Source of the DNA: Coprinellus micaceus
Lineage: Eukaryota; Basidiomycota; Agaricomycetes; Agaricales; Psathyrellaceae
Direction: 5' to 3'
Assembly: GCA_951394405.1 (NCBI GenBank)
Contig: OX596338.1
Span: forward strand, 558,001-622,000
DNA: 64,000 nt
Below the pieces are notes generated by a model. That model ran no database searches. It was given only the letters and a program-made list of their open reading frames with translations, and was not told the origin of the DNA. Positions 23,821-37,195 of this stretch are shown one piece after another. Within the stretch, counting starts at the first letter, position 1. Every line of letters begins with the position of its first letter. The translations under genes were made by a program, and so were the position numbers.

Positions 23821-25639
23821 GGACCTCATGTCCTCGTTTGGTGGGTGTATCTGTCTTTGTCATTTGAACGCTTTTCTTCTTCATGATCATTGTACGATAT
23901 AACGACTATGTGTATGATGCGTCTCGCCTTGCGTTCGTATGCACGTTGATTCGCAATCACGTTCTCATCTGTAGCTATACTCTTCACGACCTCACGGTGC
24001 TCTTCTTCTGAGAAACCTCTACTCCATACGCATTTTTATGACTATGATTACGACCATGGAACGAAAACCTATATATGCCTATGCCTTGCAATGTATCCTC
24101 AATTCCCCCACGCCACTGTCAATGGCAGATGTCCCATGGGGAATTGGGGGAACGGAAACCCCTCGGATGTTATTCAAGCTCACCAAAGTACTTATGTGCA
24201 GTACCTGCTCACCTCTCGGCTATGAATTCTCTCACTAGAGTCAAGCTAGGCCAACCAAACTCGCTGAAATCAGCACGGGCTACGTTGAGTCTGCTCGGGC
24301 TCCCCATCTATCCAACGCTACACCGTTCGGGAGCTATGAAGGTTCCTCCTTCGACACGGTCCCCTGTCGATTGAATCGTTGCAGTTCGAACATGGCCAGT
24401 CCACGAAGGTACGACCCGTGCCCCGTTATGTCAACGACAGCTTCAGGATGACCATGAAAGGCGGAACAGTGTATGAAGACCCACCTTAGACGAGGACCCC
24501 ATCCTGGCCACACAACATTTCGCCATGACCGAGAGAGCTCCATTTCCGGCGGAGGTCGTAGATGATACTGGAAGAAGACAAGGTTTCCCTTTGCGCCAAT
24601 ACGCTCGTCGCTACCCTGTGGATGCAGAAGAGCCAGGGTCGTCGGTTCTCCGAGGTCATACTCAGGAGCAGACAGCACGTTTCCGACTTCGTTGAATTGA
24701 GGACAAAGGTTATGTGACCTGAAGTTGTCCCCTCTGGAATCTTCAACCCGGGGCAGTATGCGATCAAGTAACCCCCAGGGAGAGCGTCGAATACTCGCGT
24801 ACCAGCAACAAGTTTGAAGGCTCACTGAAAAGTCGTGTTCTCGTTGCGGTCGATCTCGCTTACTTTACGTGTACTCAGGGCGCTTAAGCAATACGTCGGT
24901 TCCTGTGCAGTTGCCGTCCTTTCGTCGCGGCTCTGCAAGCCGAATTTGGGCGAGGGCTAACATCTCCAAGGGAGAGCTGGAACAAAATCCCTTCCGAAGG
25001 CTTGCCGAAGACCTCAGGCCCTTTTCGAGGCCCTCGTATCATCGGAGGTGTATTCCTGGGAAGCTTGATAACAGCCTCAAGTCGCCCAACACCGTGGCGC
25101 CAGAGCTCTCCACCATCTTTCTTCCCTGATTCTTTTGCCCTGGCGCCAGCGGTGGGGAGAGTGCGAGGTCTTGGGAGTTGGGACATGTCATATTAAGGGG
25201 TGGTTCTGTCGGTCATACATTTATTTCTCGAAGAATATGTTCTTAATCTAGGCCATTAAGCGCCCGTAAGCTCAACCTGCTGCTGAATAGGAATCACGAG
25301 TGAAGCTTTGAAGCTTGAAGCCTTGTCGGCACTAATCACCCTTGACAAAGTTTGATGTCTCTGGAAAATTAAATCATTGAGATTCTAACAATGCCGTAGC
25401 TGGGTAAATAATATGCAGCCTGCTGCTACCTTGCTGCCAGTGGTATATGTTCGGAATGAGATTCAATTTGGCGGAATGTGATCTATTTCATGGCATGAGA
25501 TGGGCGCGGACCTATATGAGTCATGTGGGAGACAATTATTGACACGTGGCCAGGTCCGCTGAGTCCCGCTGAGGTCCCAGAGTCTAACTTGAAGCTGAAG
25601 AGACCTCTTCAAGAGTATACTAGAAGTTAGCCTCCAGGC
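23821..25639. other. 1.8 kb spacer with one possible minus-strand exon
   Basis: Mostly featureless. A minus-strand frame at 24334-24825 (up to 163 codons) includes a stretch reading EYDLGEPTTLALLHPQG that looks like real protein, but it has no start, splice partner or paralog that I can recognise. It could be part of the decayed minus-strand gene seen in repeat block C just downstream. Confidence 0.3.
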
Positions 25640-28150
25640 CCAAGATTAATCCGGCTGCTCTCTTCCTCTCTCCCTCGCATTTGGGGCATGAAGACCTCGA
25701 GACATGCTGAATGGCGTACCAGTGTTGCAGGGGCTGTGGCGGGGCATGTCCAACGCGCCTTGTGTGTCCATAGGTGCGCCTCTCGCCATTCGTCGAGATT
25801 TTTTAGCTGAACTGTGGTCCAGATTGGTGCTGGTAGCTGCGATGATGAAGGACACCCAACGGCACTCGTATCCCCGCACTTCCTGCTATATGGGAGGGCT
25901 ACAACGGCCAACAGAAGCGAAATGCGTGCTAGTCAGTGCTGCGTCGCGAAAACCAACAGTCTGGCGGATCGTACCAGCAAGGCATTATGAGACAGACTGA
26001 TCGATTAGTCGACCAAGGGCACCCAAAAGCGAACCCGACAACAAGCTTGCACCAGCAGAACCATCAGCTGGGGGATGAAGCCATGGATCGCCCCGACACC
26101 CATATCCAGTGTCGCCATGTTCACCACACCTCGCAACGCACCATCCCCACAGCCCCGTTGGAAGGAGGTGCAGCAAGGTTACTCGCCCGGGGTCCCGGAA
26201 CTTCCGCTACACTCATCCATGTGTCGTCAACGGGGACCCGTGAAGAACCCTCAAGCGGGAGGCTCGTGAATTCGGCACCCATCGGTTTAGAAGGAAAGTT
26301 CGCCCTGCAAGATTAGCAGCCTCGACCTCTTCGCCATCTCTCTGACAGTCCGCTTGCCTAGGCGGTTCGAATGTGGCTCTCGTTTAGATGGGCGCTAGAC
26401 AGTGTCACCACTGTGTTGTTTGCTTCTCGGGGTATCGTCTCCACCACCTTCTCCAGCATGCTTGCCTTAGCTAGGATGCACGAGCTGAAGTCACTTCCGG
26501 GGCTACCCAACGGCTCTACTGGACGATTAGTCTCATTTCGACATATGATGCTCTTGCTGACGCCGGGCGCTCTTACTGTGAACATGATTGTCGCCCAAGA
26601 TCGTCATGTCGACCGCCGGATTGACGTTGACACAGACGCCCAGGCCCCAGGGTGTTCGACGACACCTAGGTCTTATTCGTCTTATCCCAAACGTCGACGA
26701 CCCGATACAGTTCGGTCTCGACCTCGAAGTCGCCTCTTCAATTGTTCACCCGCCACCATCTCATCGATAGTGATGGGTTCTAGAAGACAAACGACCACCC
26801 GGATGCCCTACAAAGTCGATGTCAGCCTTGGAAGTGCGCAAGAAAGTCAGCAAATTGAATAGCCCTTCACTCCATCATTCACGACACCCTTGACGCACAT
26901 CATCTGTCCTTTTGGGTTCGTCCACGACAGCGAGGTCGCAGCCGAGTGCAGCGTCCACACCCTTGACTCTATTCGCCCCCGCCCCTTATCGCCCCTTCCA
27001 TTGCCAGGCCTCAACCTCCTCTCATATGAAGGCTGGCTTCAGCCCACTTGACTGGTGGAAGGGCTCTAAACACAAGTGCTTCCATCGGCCCGCCTAGCGC
27101 AAACAGCTCTTCGAGATGGGGCCGGTCTGTTCGGGAGGAGGATTGTCTGCTTCGCCATCACGAACATGTTGGCTGCCTGGATAGCGTCCTACCGTTGATT
27201 GGGCACGTCGGGAAGGGATGATGGTGGTGGTGACGGGGGGAGGTGATAACACGGGGCTGGGGTTGGGTAAAAGCATAGGGCTGGGCGGGGAGGAGTATGG
27301 TGGCAGAGGGGACAAACCGGGGAGGTGGGATCCAAGGATTTGACGTATGGTGGGAACTTGAAGGAGGGTGGGGAATGAGGTGGGGAACGATTTGAGGCGA
27401 CGTAAGGGACCCGAGGAGGTACCTCTCGACCCAACGCCGCCCAGGCAGAGCTTCATGGTGTCTACCACATTAATAAGCATTCAACCGACTCCCAGAGAAC
27501 CATTCGCACTCACCTCAGTCGTCACATTCGGCCGACGCAGCCCCTCATACCATGCGTCAATATCCGATTCGCCCCGACGAGCTGAGAGCAAACCATATGC
27601 GACCGACGAGGGTCTCCATTTGCTAGAACCGCCACTCGAAATGCCTCAATACCAATGTATAGGAGTACGAACATGGGTGGACGTTGATGGGGGTCGTCGG
27701 GGGAGGGGAGGGTTTCCATATCGTTCGCCAATGGGTGTCTTTCGCGATCTTCAAGCCTACTGGTTGCGTTCCTCAGTAAATCGTAAGACCACCAACCACG
27801 ATCCCTTTTCACCTACACGGTCACCTGCGGCTGCACCGACTCAGGACGACCTCAACTACCATGTCGTCTGTGGTGGTGGGAGTCAAGCGCCAACCATCCC
27901 TTACGAACCCATCTCCCAGTCAGCTCGTCGCCCACCTGTCCGCACCGGGCTACTCACAGTTGTTTGGCCTCCAGCTATTCCTCGGGTGACCACGGAAATG
28001 TCATGCCTTGTGCCCAGAAGTGGAACCGCTCTCCATGGAACCCATTCAATCGATGGCACGAACAGAGCGTGCGGGATGGAAAGTGCCCTTTCCGTCCCCA
28101 TCACACATCCTTTCCTCCCCCACCGCTTCCATCCCAGGTAGCGGGATGAG
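25640..28150. repeat. Diverged copy C of the spacer block
   Basis: Older relative of blocks A and B, recognised by several landmarks in the same order: the TTCGATGGGCGCTA-like stretch at about 26380, the GGGTAGCGCCCGAC-like stretch at about 27180, the purine-rich tract at about 27205-27420, and CATTCGCACTCAC at 27501-27513. Between the landmarks the sequence has changed strongly. It again lies upstream of a plus-strand F-box-like gene (28711). Confidence 0.55.
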
Positions 28151-28710
28151 AGATATGTCGGCACATCAGGGCTCTGATCTCAGGGCCATAATGGGGGGTG
28201 ATCACCTCAGGGAATTCGGAGCCTTACCTCATCACCTAGCCCATTCATTTGCTGAACATGCATGGAGCCGTCGCGGGATTCGGACAAACGGCGCCTAGTG
28301 GGTAAAATTCCGCGCAACGTTCACGCTCTGAGGCCAACAGCTTTTCTGGCGATGATGTTGTCAGAGCACGGGGTCGCTCACTAATGCGCTTCTCACCAAA
28401 AACCAGCTGGTGGTGTAGCGTCCTCCAAGAAGCTGTATCTGGTTGCGCCTACTGTCCGGGTAGCTCACTGGTCGTGGGATGACAATGCGACTACGGGTAT
28501 CGGAAGGCTGGGACTGCTTAGACTCGCTCAGCGGGTCACGGGTCTGAAGTCAGGGGGCAAACGGGGTGGTAAGCGGTGTTGGTAGCCATGAGACGACGTG
28601 GAGGCCACCATTTAGGCTGGGATGGGGCGGGGATTCAATATTCAATCTCTTTCAACTCCTCATCCTCGGCCTCCCACCCAACAACCTCAGAACCATCATC
28701 AGACACCAGG

Positions 28711-29977
28711 ATGGCCCATCTTCCAGAGGAGGTTCTCGATAAGATCGTCAAGGAACTTGGAGGCAGCGAGCCCACCCTCGTCGCCCTCAGCACCGTGTCT
28801 AGGCAATTTGTTCGCCTTTCGCGCCCTGTATTGCTCTCAAAAATCACGTTCAAAAACGCGGGGCACCTCCTCGAGTACGTTCACCTCAACTCAGCGCGAT
28901 TCTCCACACTCCCCCAAACCGTGCGATGTACAACACTTCGTTTCGACGACGCGTCTGCATTGGAAGCCATTGCGACCGACCCGGTCATACGAACCATGAT
29001 CACCACAATCCAAGTTCGACACTCCTTAGCTCTCCGCCTTCACGGGAGGATCCCATCCACAACCTTCGAATTGGTGCAAACATGGTCGAGCAACATTCGC
29101 CAACTTACTCTTTCAGGAGAAGCCCACCTGCCAGCAACCTTCTTCCCCTTCCTCTCTTTGTTCACGCGGCTGGCGTCTCTGGTACTTCAGAACTTCTCAT
29201 TACAGGAGAATGTTCCGGAGCCGTTAGAGCGGCTGTACACCCTCCCTCCAACCCTCACCCACCTGTCCCTGGTGCAGAGCCCGTACGCGTTGACGGCTCT
29301 TGAACGACTCATTGCACCCGGCGGTTCCGCCGTCCGGGACCTCCACGTTCAAGCAGTGTTTTCCATGGACCAAGCTGGGGTGCCATCAATGTTGGAGAGC
29401 ATCGAGAACCTTCAGGGGGTGGACACACTTACTTTGGACGCTTTGTACGATGCGCTCGATGACCATATTGGTGGGTGTTTCGCGTTAGACCCCTGCCCAT
29501 GCAGCCTCATGCTAGTGATACTCATGGCGCTATCTTCCAGATATCGATATGATAGAGCGTATCTTTTTGCCCCAAAGGTTCACGAAAATATCCGGGTTGA
29601 AGCATCTTCGTCTCAACCTGTCGAAAGTTCCCTCAGATGTTGCCATGTCCTTCCTCGGATGGTGCACCATCTATCGTCCCCGTCACGCCCTGGAAGTCAT
29701 AGACGTTCATGTTCCCACCTTGCCTAATCTCTGGCTAGGCGCCAGTCCCTCTGGTACCCTTGGTGGTGCCTTGGAGGGTATGGGGCTGCTCGATCCAGCG
29801 GAGCACCCCCCCACCAGTCGTAGGGCCAAGCTTGTGGTTCGTGGATTCCCTAGCCCTCTTCCGCAGGATGTTCAGGCGTGGGGTGGCTCGGCGGTGTGCG
29901 GCCTGTATGGATACCCGTTATCTTTTAAGGCTTGCGACTGGGAGCAGATGATGAGGGACAGGTCGGAGGGCATGTAG
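28711..29977 (+). CDS. F-box-like leucine-rich protein, subgroup II
   Basis: Predicted 398 residues from exons 28711-29470 and 29541-29977, with a 70 bp intron (GTGGGT...TTCCAG, phase 1). The start MAHLPEEVLDKI fits the F-box-like segment; the frame is open further upstream, but that part is serine-rich and not conserved. The segment LPEEV to LSRPVLL spans residues 4-45. Central leucine-rich strands follow, with SMLESIENLQGVDTLTL nearly identical to the gene at 22728. Exon 2 has DMIERIFLPQ, GWCT, EVIDVHVP, VRGFPSPLP and CDWEQ. SCF adaptor function is inferred from the family. Confidence 0.88.
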
Positions 29978-32118
29978 GGATGCCGTGCTTCCGTTCAGTG
30001 GGTGTAACCCCCTTTTGATGTGTATTCCCTTGGCCTTCGTACGGTCTGCTTTCTAGACTTATGATCTACCCCGTTTTGAGCCGTATCCAATGTTTCACTC
30101 GTTCTTTTTCCTTCGCCTGGGTCCTGATTTAGAATTTTAGATCAATCTTCCCAGACAGCTTCCTCCGAGATTTTGAATACCTATTTCACTTCAAAGCCCC
30201 AGACCCCGACTCAGTACTCATACCTCACATACCAACACTCAAAGCCCCCTACTGATATTGGCGCCCGCGTAGCGCTTAACGTTTCCCTTCAACTATGATT
30301 TCGATAATTATGCGACTGCGTCTGCACAACAAAATTATACATGTAAATAGTACAACCTTTCAGGAGTGCTTCATGGGACTGTCACGCTCCATTTACTGGG
30401 TGCTGAACACAGTATGTCGTTCATTCTAGCTCCTCGATGCCAATCTTATATTCAATTGCTGACTGGTGTGCTACACTAGGTGCCGTGCGTGCCACCGCCA
30501 GTTCCTGGTGGCAGGACACTCGTGGGAATCTCGTCGACGTCCGCCTCCGGCTCAGCCAACTTTGTTTATCCCCCCTTTCTCCTACTTCAGGTCCCAGGGT
30601 TCTTTTCTAGAGTCGCCTTGCTTTGCGGATTCTCCTCCACCCGGAATGTGCCGTCCTCCCGCTACTGCTCACAAGTCGTCTTATCCTACGTGTAGGTTGG
30701 ATTTGACGTCTCCGTCCACAATGGCTGGCATTTCGAGGGCAGGGGATGTCGATGCTCTTGCCAGGCGCGTCCTCTCTCGCCCGTCTCCTTACGATTTTAA
30801 CGCGCTCCCGAAATATCATGCCGACCAGTGCAGCGCTTATCCCTCATCACGTCATCGGCGCCTAAATATCAACAAGCGGCAATGCTCCCCATGTAGACAT
30901 GGTTCGATTTGAGGAAGAACAGAAGGCGAATGAAATAAGTCTTCCCGTCGATCTCCTCCAGGCATGTAGCACCCCTCTTGGTACAAGCACCGAAGACTGG
31001 GCTGCCAGCGTCAAACCCCGCCGGCGTGATATTGCTCTGTTTGCACTAGGTTAGCCCCGCGTTCGAGTGCAGCGCAACAGACCCCCGTCGTCATCCTCCC
31101 TTGCTTACTTAGCTTTATGTATGCTTCACATTTGCGTTCGGAAAAGCCCCATTACTGATGCAGTTCATTTCCCAATCGCCCCACCACCAAAGAGTCGGCA
31201 TCCTTATCTCCCGGAACTTCGACCACACACTCTCGAACTTCGAGGGAGACAATACGAGGCTGAGCCCTTCGGAACCCCAGTGGAAGGCGCCAAAAGTTGG
31301 GGGTGTGCGTTCCAATTCGGGGGGCGGGAGAAGGTACCTGGATGAGGATAGAAGGGAACACTCGAGGCGGTACGAAAGCTGTTAGCTCCAATGACTGTAA
31401 GCCGTGTCGTGTTCCTATCCGGTATTGCCTCGCAGCACCATCCACACAACAACCACAACAGCACTTTTGAGCGGGCGGCACAGTCAATGCTTGGTTTGGC
31501 TGTTAACGACTATCCTTGACGGTCACTAACGTTGGAGACAGTTACCCAATAAAGCTGAGATCGCTTGCACGTTGCGCGATCCCGCTTCCTCATACTGCAC
31601 GGTACGTGTCTCCCCTCGTTCTACTGTCAAGTGACCACTGACAAAGATATGCTGGTCCTAAAATCTCTATAGCTTATCAACGCCGCAATATGTCTCCGAC
31701 ACCCAATTGGAACTGTATATCGTGGCTCATCATTGCCACCAGAAAGCATGTGCACTCAACTTCGAGCTAGGTGCGTCTTCCCCGAATTCGCTGTTTGGGT
31801 CATATGTTCAGCGCCTAGGTATTTGAGGAAGTGTCCCTGTTTAGACGCTGTCGGCTGTGCCACAACTCAATTGAGGGCTGGGTAGCAGGTAGAAGATGTT
31901 GAACGGGCGCCGGTACTGACCCGTACTCAGTTCCTCGTGGCGAATGCAGAATTTCCAAGTATGATGTTATTTGCGAGGCATACACTACGAGTGTACCTAA
32001 AAGGGAGAGTTGGCCCTCCTGGTTGGAAAGTTTGATCACCCAGTGGGTCTGGCCTCCCGACTATAAAATACCTTGTGATTTAACTCTGCCTATCCCAGGC
32101 TTTGTGCATTTCACCAGC
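29978..32118. other. 2.1 kb spacer
   Basis: No supported gene. A plus frame at 30466-30912 contains a short plausible peptide from the ATG at 30721, but no motif or paralog. The last 60 bp hold the TATA box of the gene at 32119. Confidence 0.4.
32062..32070 (+). promoter_or_regulatory. Probable TATA box of the F-box-like gene at 32119
   Basis: TATAAAATA lies 57 bp before the chosen start codon, a spacing that allows a short leader. The position supports starting the protein at 32119 and not at the upstream in-frame ATG at 32023, which precedes the TATA box. Confidence 0.55.
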
Positions 32119-33351
32119 ATGCCCGCATTCCCAACGGAATTATTCGTAGTTGTATTCGAGGAGCTTGCAGAGGACGTGGCCACTGTCCTTGTCCTCCGCA
32201 AGGTTTCCCGATTGTTCCAGGAACTTTCACGCCCATACGTTTTTTCGAAGCTGGTGTTCAGGGACGATCGAGACTTCCTCGACTTCGTCGCCTTGATGGC
32301 ATCCCCAGCCTGCACAATACCCCAACCCCTCCGGTGCAAACACCTCCACTTTAAGAACCCCACCGCCATATCCCACAGGTCCACCGCTGCTCAAGCCCTA
32401 TACTCAATTATTGTCGAGAGCTCGCTCGCCCTCAGCATTATTGATAACCGCATTCCGAAGGCCATCGCACGCGCCCCGCCCCGCTGGAAAGAAGCGATTC
32501 GCCGGCTGGCCATCAACGGAGGGAGGCACAGACCTTCGTCCCTGTTTGCCTTCTTGTCTGAGTTCCCCAGCCTGGAGCTCTTGCAGCTCACAGACGTTCA
32601 TATGAAAGCCCCAAAGTGGAGTGAACCTACCCACTACTCCTTCCCTCCGGGTATGACACGACTTTGGATGTCGCAGTGCTCTTCTCTGTGGACCTTCTTC
32701 AGGTCGCATGTCGTGCCCCGCGGCGGACTCGCCGGCATAAGAGGGCTGTTTGTTCGGGGGCATTTTAGCATGAATCCAGGAGTGCTGGATATATTTCACT
32801 GCTTCAACGCGCCTGAATTGGAAGCACTACAGCACATCACCCTGGATGCAACCTATGCTGAGGATGACCCGCACAGAGGCGAGTACTTGCGTTTGCAACT
32901 GGGCTCCCTACTAACCTCATGCCCTGTAGACATCGACATAGCCCGGATACTCGTGCCCAGTCCCTTCATGAAAATGCGCGGGCTCAAACACCTTCGGCTT
33001 AACGTTGCCAACCTCCCCTCCACAGTCGCGACCAACTTTCTTGGGTGGTGTACCGTCTACCCCCACTCGCACACTCTTGAAGTAATCGACGTTCATGTCC
33101 CTCAGTCAGGAGAACAATGGCCAGATGGCGACCCATCTAAGGAACTCCGCGTGTTTCTTGCTGAAATGGGGGCGTGCGATCCCGCTCTCATCCCGCCGAG
33201 CAACTCCAAGGCCAGCCTTGTCATTCGAGGGTTTCCGGGCGTTTTGCCACAGCATACAAATACATGGGGTGGCTCGATGGTATGCTTCCCATCGGAGTTC
33301 TCTTTGTGCTTCCGGGAGTGCAATTGGGAACAAACGATGGAGTGGGCGTAA
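32119..33351 (+). CDS. F-box-like leucine-rich protein with a GC-AG intron, subgroup II
   Basis: Predicted 393 residues from exons 32119-32878 and 32930-33351. The 51 bp intron begins GCGAGT in place of GTGAGT, has a good branch site CTAAC and ends TGTAG. It is a multiple of three without stops, so the frame is also open without splicing (410 residues). Splicing restores the family junction (DIDIARI, compare DIDMIERI in the gene at 28711), which is why I accept it. The F-box-like segment is FPTELFVVV to LSRPYVF. Then come CSSLWTFF, GWCTVY, EVIDVHVP, IRGFPGVLP and the CNWEQ end. The SCF adaptor role is inferred. Confidence 0.85.
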   Translation: MPAFPTELFVVVFEELAEDVATVLVLRKVSRLFQELSRPYVFSKLVFRDDRDFLDFVALMASPACTIPQPLRCKHLHFKNPTAISHRSTAAQALYSIIVESSLALSIIDNRIPKAIARAPPRWKEAIRRLAINGGRHRPSSLFAFLSEFPSLELLQLTDVHMKAPKWSEPTHYSFPPGMTRLWMSQCSSLWTFFRSHVVPRGGLAGIRGLFVRGHFSMNPGVLDIFHCFNAPELEALQHITLDATYAEDDPHRGEYLRLQLGSLLTSCPVDIDIARILVPSPFMKMRGLKHLRLNVANLPSTVATNFLGWCTVYPHSHTLEVIDVHVPQSGEQWPDGDPSKELRVFLAEMGACDPALIPPSNSKASLVIRGFPGVLPQHTNTWGGSMVCFPSEFSLCFRECNWEQTMEWA

Positions 33352-34397
33352 GCGGCTGTACTGGTATCTCTGGGACGAGTCTAAGTAACTACAGGTTCGT
33401 CTTATCCACCGATTTGGTGTTCACTCGCTAACGACATACTCTGAATAGGCATAGGCTGTATTTGGGCCGCATATCCCCGTTTGTATTGTGCGCGGGGCAT
33501 GGTATTTGCCTTGTTATGCTTCATTATGCCCCTTCTTTTCTCAAATTGGATCTGATGTAACGCGCGAAGCGTCGCGTCACATTATGGCGTGATATGCGTG
33601 CACAGACTGCTGAGTTGGCTTTTCGTTACACACTATGAAATGTATGTAGTCCTCGGATACGCTTTCCATCTTTTATATCCTTCCCGTTCCCTCATTCTAC
33701 GCAGCTGGAAATCACGTCCCAATAACGCGATTGACCGGCGCCAAAGGCATGTGCGCCGAAACCTCGAATTCATCTGGGCCATCACTCTGGTGGAATCGTG
33801 CCCTGCGCTGACCGGCAAGAAAAAGATGCTTCTATTGTATGATGTAGCAGCTGCGTGCCAGTTGAAAGGAAGTCTGAATGGGCGCTCAGCATGGGCGCTA
33901 ATCGCGGGAGTTGCCGGTGGCTTCAGACACCGATACCGTTACGGAGACCCGGAATGCGTAGTCTCGATACCTCGTTGGTTGCCCAGCAATGGGAACTACG
34001 ACGCTACTGTGTCTACGTCCCTTGGCGGTGTGTAGTGGGGGGATCACCGCATCTGATTCATATACATGCAACGCTTGCATGCTGATATTGCCAGTGGCCT
34101 ACAAATGGGAGGCGTCACGGTCTGATCCACCATCGATTCCGAGATCTGTGAAAGACCTCCTGGCCTCGAAACGCGATGAACGCGCCGGCTCGCTGTGCGT
34201 GTCTTTCCCTTTCTTGGCTCGGTGAGTGTCGCGGATGACATGTTCCGATTGGACACCGCAACTTCAGGAAGCCAATCACGTCGGGAGGCAGACCACCGCG
34301 CCAATCCGCCGGTGGCGCCCGAAAATTTCCGCTCCGTGATTTTGGAGACGACTTTCTGTGCACGATTGTCGGGCGCCGGTTCCTCGTCGCGATGGAC

Positions 34398-34432
34398 TGC
34401 CGTTTCAGGAGAAAGTATATCCTGAAACGGCA
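34398..34432. repeat. Perfect 13 bp inverted repeat with 9 nt loop
   Basis: TGCCGTTTCAGGA at 34398-34410 is followed, after GAAAGTATA, by its exact reverse complement at 34420-34432. No gene of known orientation adjoins it, so it is not called a terminator. It may be the end of a degraded element or a structured RNA. Confidence 0.75.
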
Positions 34433-36169
34433 AGAAATGCTGAACCTTGTGGCAAAATCTGGTGCACGTTCTCCCACACTAGCCCCACAGAGGGAAATAA
34501 TTGATTCGCCGTGAGGTATAGGGCTCACCTCGCGGCGGTAGGGAGTTCGTAGGCGAGTGTGTGGACTCAGTCCGGAAATTTCCAACGATTACAGTGGCCT
34601 CTAGTGTGGGCCCCCCGTGGGCGCGAGCCCCAGTATAGTTCATCTGCCAAAACTGATTACTGATCCGACCAGTTGCGGGGCTCCCGATATCCTCCTACGA
34701 CTGCCATCTTGAACTGAACTTAGTCGAAGATTAACCAGATGAGCACGGAGGCCCGAAGCATGAAGGGCTTAGCCCAGAGCCGACAGGACATTATTTAGTT
34801 ACCTCATGATTAGGCCAATTAAAAACAGCGGTACATGTCAAAGCCAACGTCAAGTCGGTCGCCCCGGCCCCCGTTAACTCGATGTATTGCATTTCATCTC
34901 CAGGCCGACGGGCCTTTCGAGCGGGCCCTTGGCAGACTCTGGAATAGTTTTCTTCTCTTCATCGTTCCGCCTTGTTCCCAGAGATCGAGGGGGTTGATTG
35001 TCTTGAATGTGGCGAAGGCACGGTTCTTCTAGTCCTGGCTGACTGGCGTGAACGAGTATTTAGGCGATCGAGGGTTTGAACGCTAATGCCACAGATGAGA
35101 CAAGTGAAAGACGTGGCAGGACTTCGGAGAGCTGGAACAGATTTACAAACTGAGAATAAAGGGGCGGCCGAAAGGGCAAGGCCGGTCACAGTGGCTGTGA
35201 TCGCCGGGATTCCCGGCGCAGACGATGGATGTCGATTATGTACCATCGTTGCTGAAGTTGGGAGATTCCTCTGAAAAACATCGTCAAATCCCTCTCAAAG
35301 TGCCCGTCCACTCATGTCGCTTCCCTCCTCTGTCGACGCTCGAGCTCGTCGTGCAACACTCGTGTCTTACACGCGTCGATCAGTAGTTGTTGGGCACCGG
35401 AGAGCATCCCGTTGCAGAAACCCGGTTATTCCTCGAGTGCCCTGACTTCGCAACCTCGTCAACTCGAAGACTTGAGCCCCCTCAAGCCACTTCTCAGGTC
35501 TCGATACCGTCGCCAAAGCTGTTCAAGCTTTGCATCGAGCGCAACATTTCGGACCTCAAGCCGGTAACCTGTCTCCCAAACTGCCTCAACCAAGCAGGAC
35601 CTCAAGCTATAGGCAAGCATCCTTCACCCTTTGCGAGGCGTTTCTTCACTTCCACGGGCCTGAATGTTTACCTGTGATGTCGACGAAGGTTGATTATGAT
35701 CAGTGGAGGTGTCGGAAGGTTGGGCTTGGACCTGTGGATGTGCGCCTGGACCCTTATCCAAAGCGCACCGTCTCCACTGGCACCGGCGCGGTGAAGGGCC
35801 AGAAATACGCAGGAAGGGAATTGTCGGCTCTACCCACGGCTCTCAAGAAGTCAAGGTATTGCTTGGTGATAGCTTCTTGGTACGCCGGTTAGAGAGTTCT
35901 CGGGAAAACGAGGCTCACACGTTGTTCACGCAGTTCCACCCTCGAACCGGGCGGGCGGGGGTTGTGTTGACTATCTTATGACTCGCCGCAGGGCGTGGTG
36001 GGCCACTAGGTCCTCATTTTAGGGAGCCAAGGTCTTCCAAAACGTCACCAGAGATGGGTGGTTCGGGAAAGGTGTCCTGCCGTCGATACGGTGGGCCTCG
36101 GGATGGCCAGCTATTTATTTAGCCCACCTCTCTCCCCAGAGTTGACCGCGGTCCATCTCAACTATCCCT

Positions 36170-37195
36170 ATGTCCCCCCTCGACCCCTCCAAGCGCAATT
36201 ATCATGCAAGGGCATTGTACACCCCACCTACCCACAGCATTTCCTTCGTACCTGACTTCGAGGACGACTTGATCCCATCGGAACCGGCCGTTGGGGTTTA
36301 CAGAAATTTCAACAATCCCCTTGCCCCTGACAGATGAACCTCGCCCTCTGCCACTTCTTCATGTAGAACCGAGACCGTTTACGATCCGACCACCAGGTCA
36401 TCTGGTCAGTTTTCGCTCTCGCCCGAGTGATGCTCCTGTGCTGATGAGTTCTGCCGTTTTCTAGGGATTAACGCTCGACAGCATCAAGAAAGAAAACCGC
36501 AAACGTTGCAGCATGTGCCTGGGGGAACGTTTGAGCGAGTCGCTCCCTGTACATGATTACCAGAAGTACCAGGTCCACCCCCAGGACCCCATCTATATTT
36601 CAATCAAAGGCACGACCAAGTCCCTCCGGCTCCGGAGGTGGCGAGCTGGTTTATCGTATGGTGTAGCGACAGTCAAGGTCATGTCTACGCTTGAAATCGA
36701 GCTCCATGGCGACGCGGGGACATTTCGTGGGGCTTTCGTGGGTTGCGGTAGTGGTAGTACCCCCATGGACCTTAGGTTCAGCTTTGGCGTCAATGAGCGG
36801 GCACCCTCCGGTTCTTAGGCGTATAACCTACCGAACCCGTCCCAGAATTCAACTTTCCGTTTGCTCCCTGTTGCTCAGATCGAAAAACTGGGTATACGTC
36901 GATCCGGTTTCCACTGGCCGTCCTAACTTACGTCCGCGGTGAGTGCGAAGGGAGCCACAAGGCCAACGGTGCCGCCTCCGTGTGTGCACCTTCCTTCGCA
37001 CCATGGGGTATGTTGCAGACGGTCGACGTGACATCAAATTATATTATCCAGGAAGCTCCCCCAGGTGCGTGGATTATACTCGAAGGCAGGCAACGATTTA
37101 TTCTGCAACTCTGGCAGCGGGCCTACAAAGTTTATTCAAAGTTTCCTCACCCGAACGGCCGACGTCGTGCTTGTGTCGGAGGATTGACAAGGTGA
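36170..37195 (+). pseudogene. Probable degraded gene of unknown family
   Basis: From ATG 36170 a frame reads like real protein for about 55 codons (including SISFVPDFEDDLIPSEP) and stops at TGA near 36339. The sequence then looks protein-like in the next frame (36342-36464, PRPLPLLHVEPRPF). Further open stretches lie at 36465-36818 and at 36980-37195, where a GTGAGT donor follows. The shift between the first two stretches lies in a C-rich run and could be a frameshift or an unrecognised intron. I cannot name the family. Confidence 0.3.

Noticed and set aside
32023..32118. Upstream ATG as start of the F-box-like gene
   Set aside because: It lies before the TATA box at 32062 and the encoded 32 residues are absent from paralogs.
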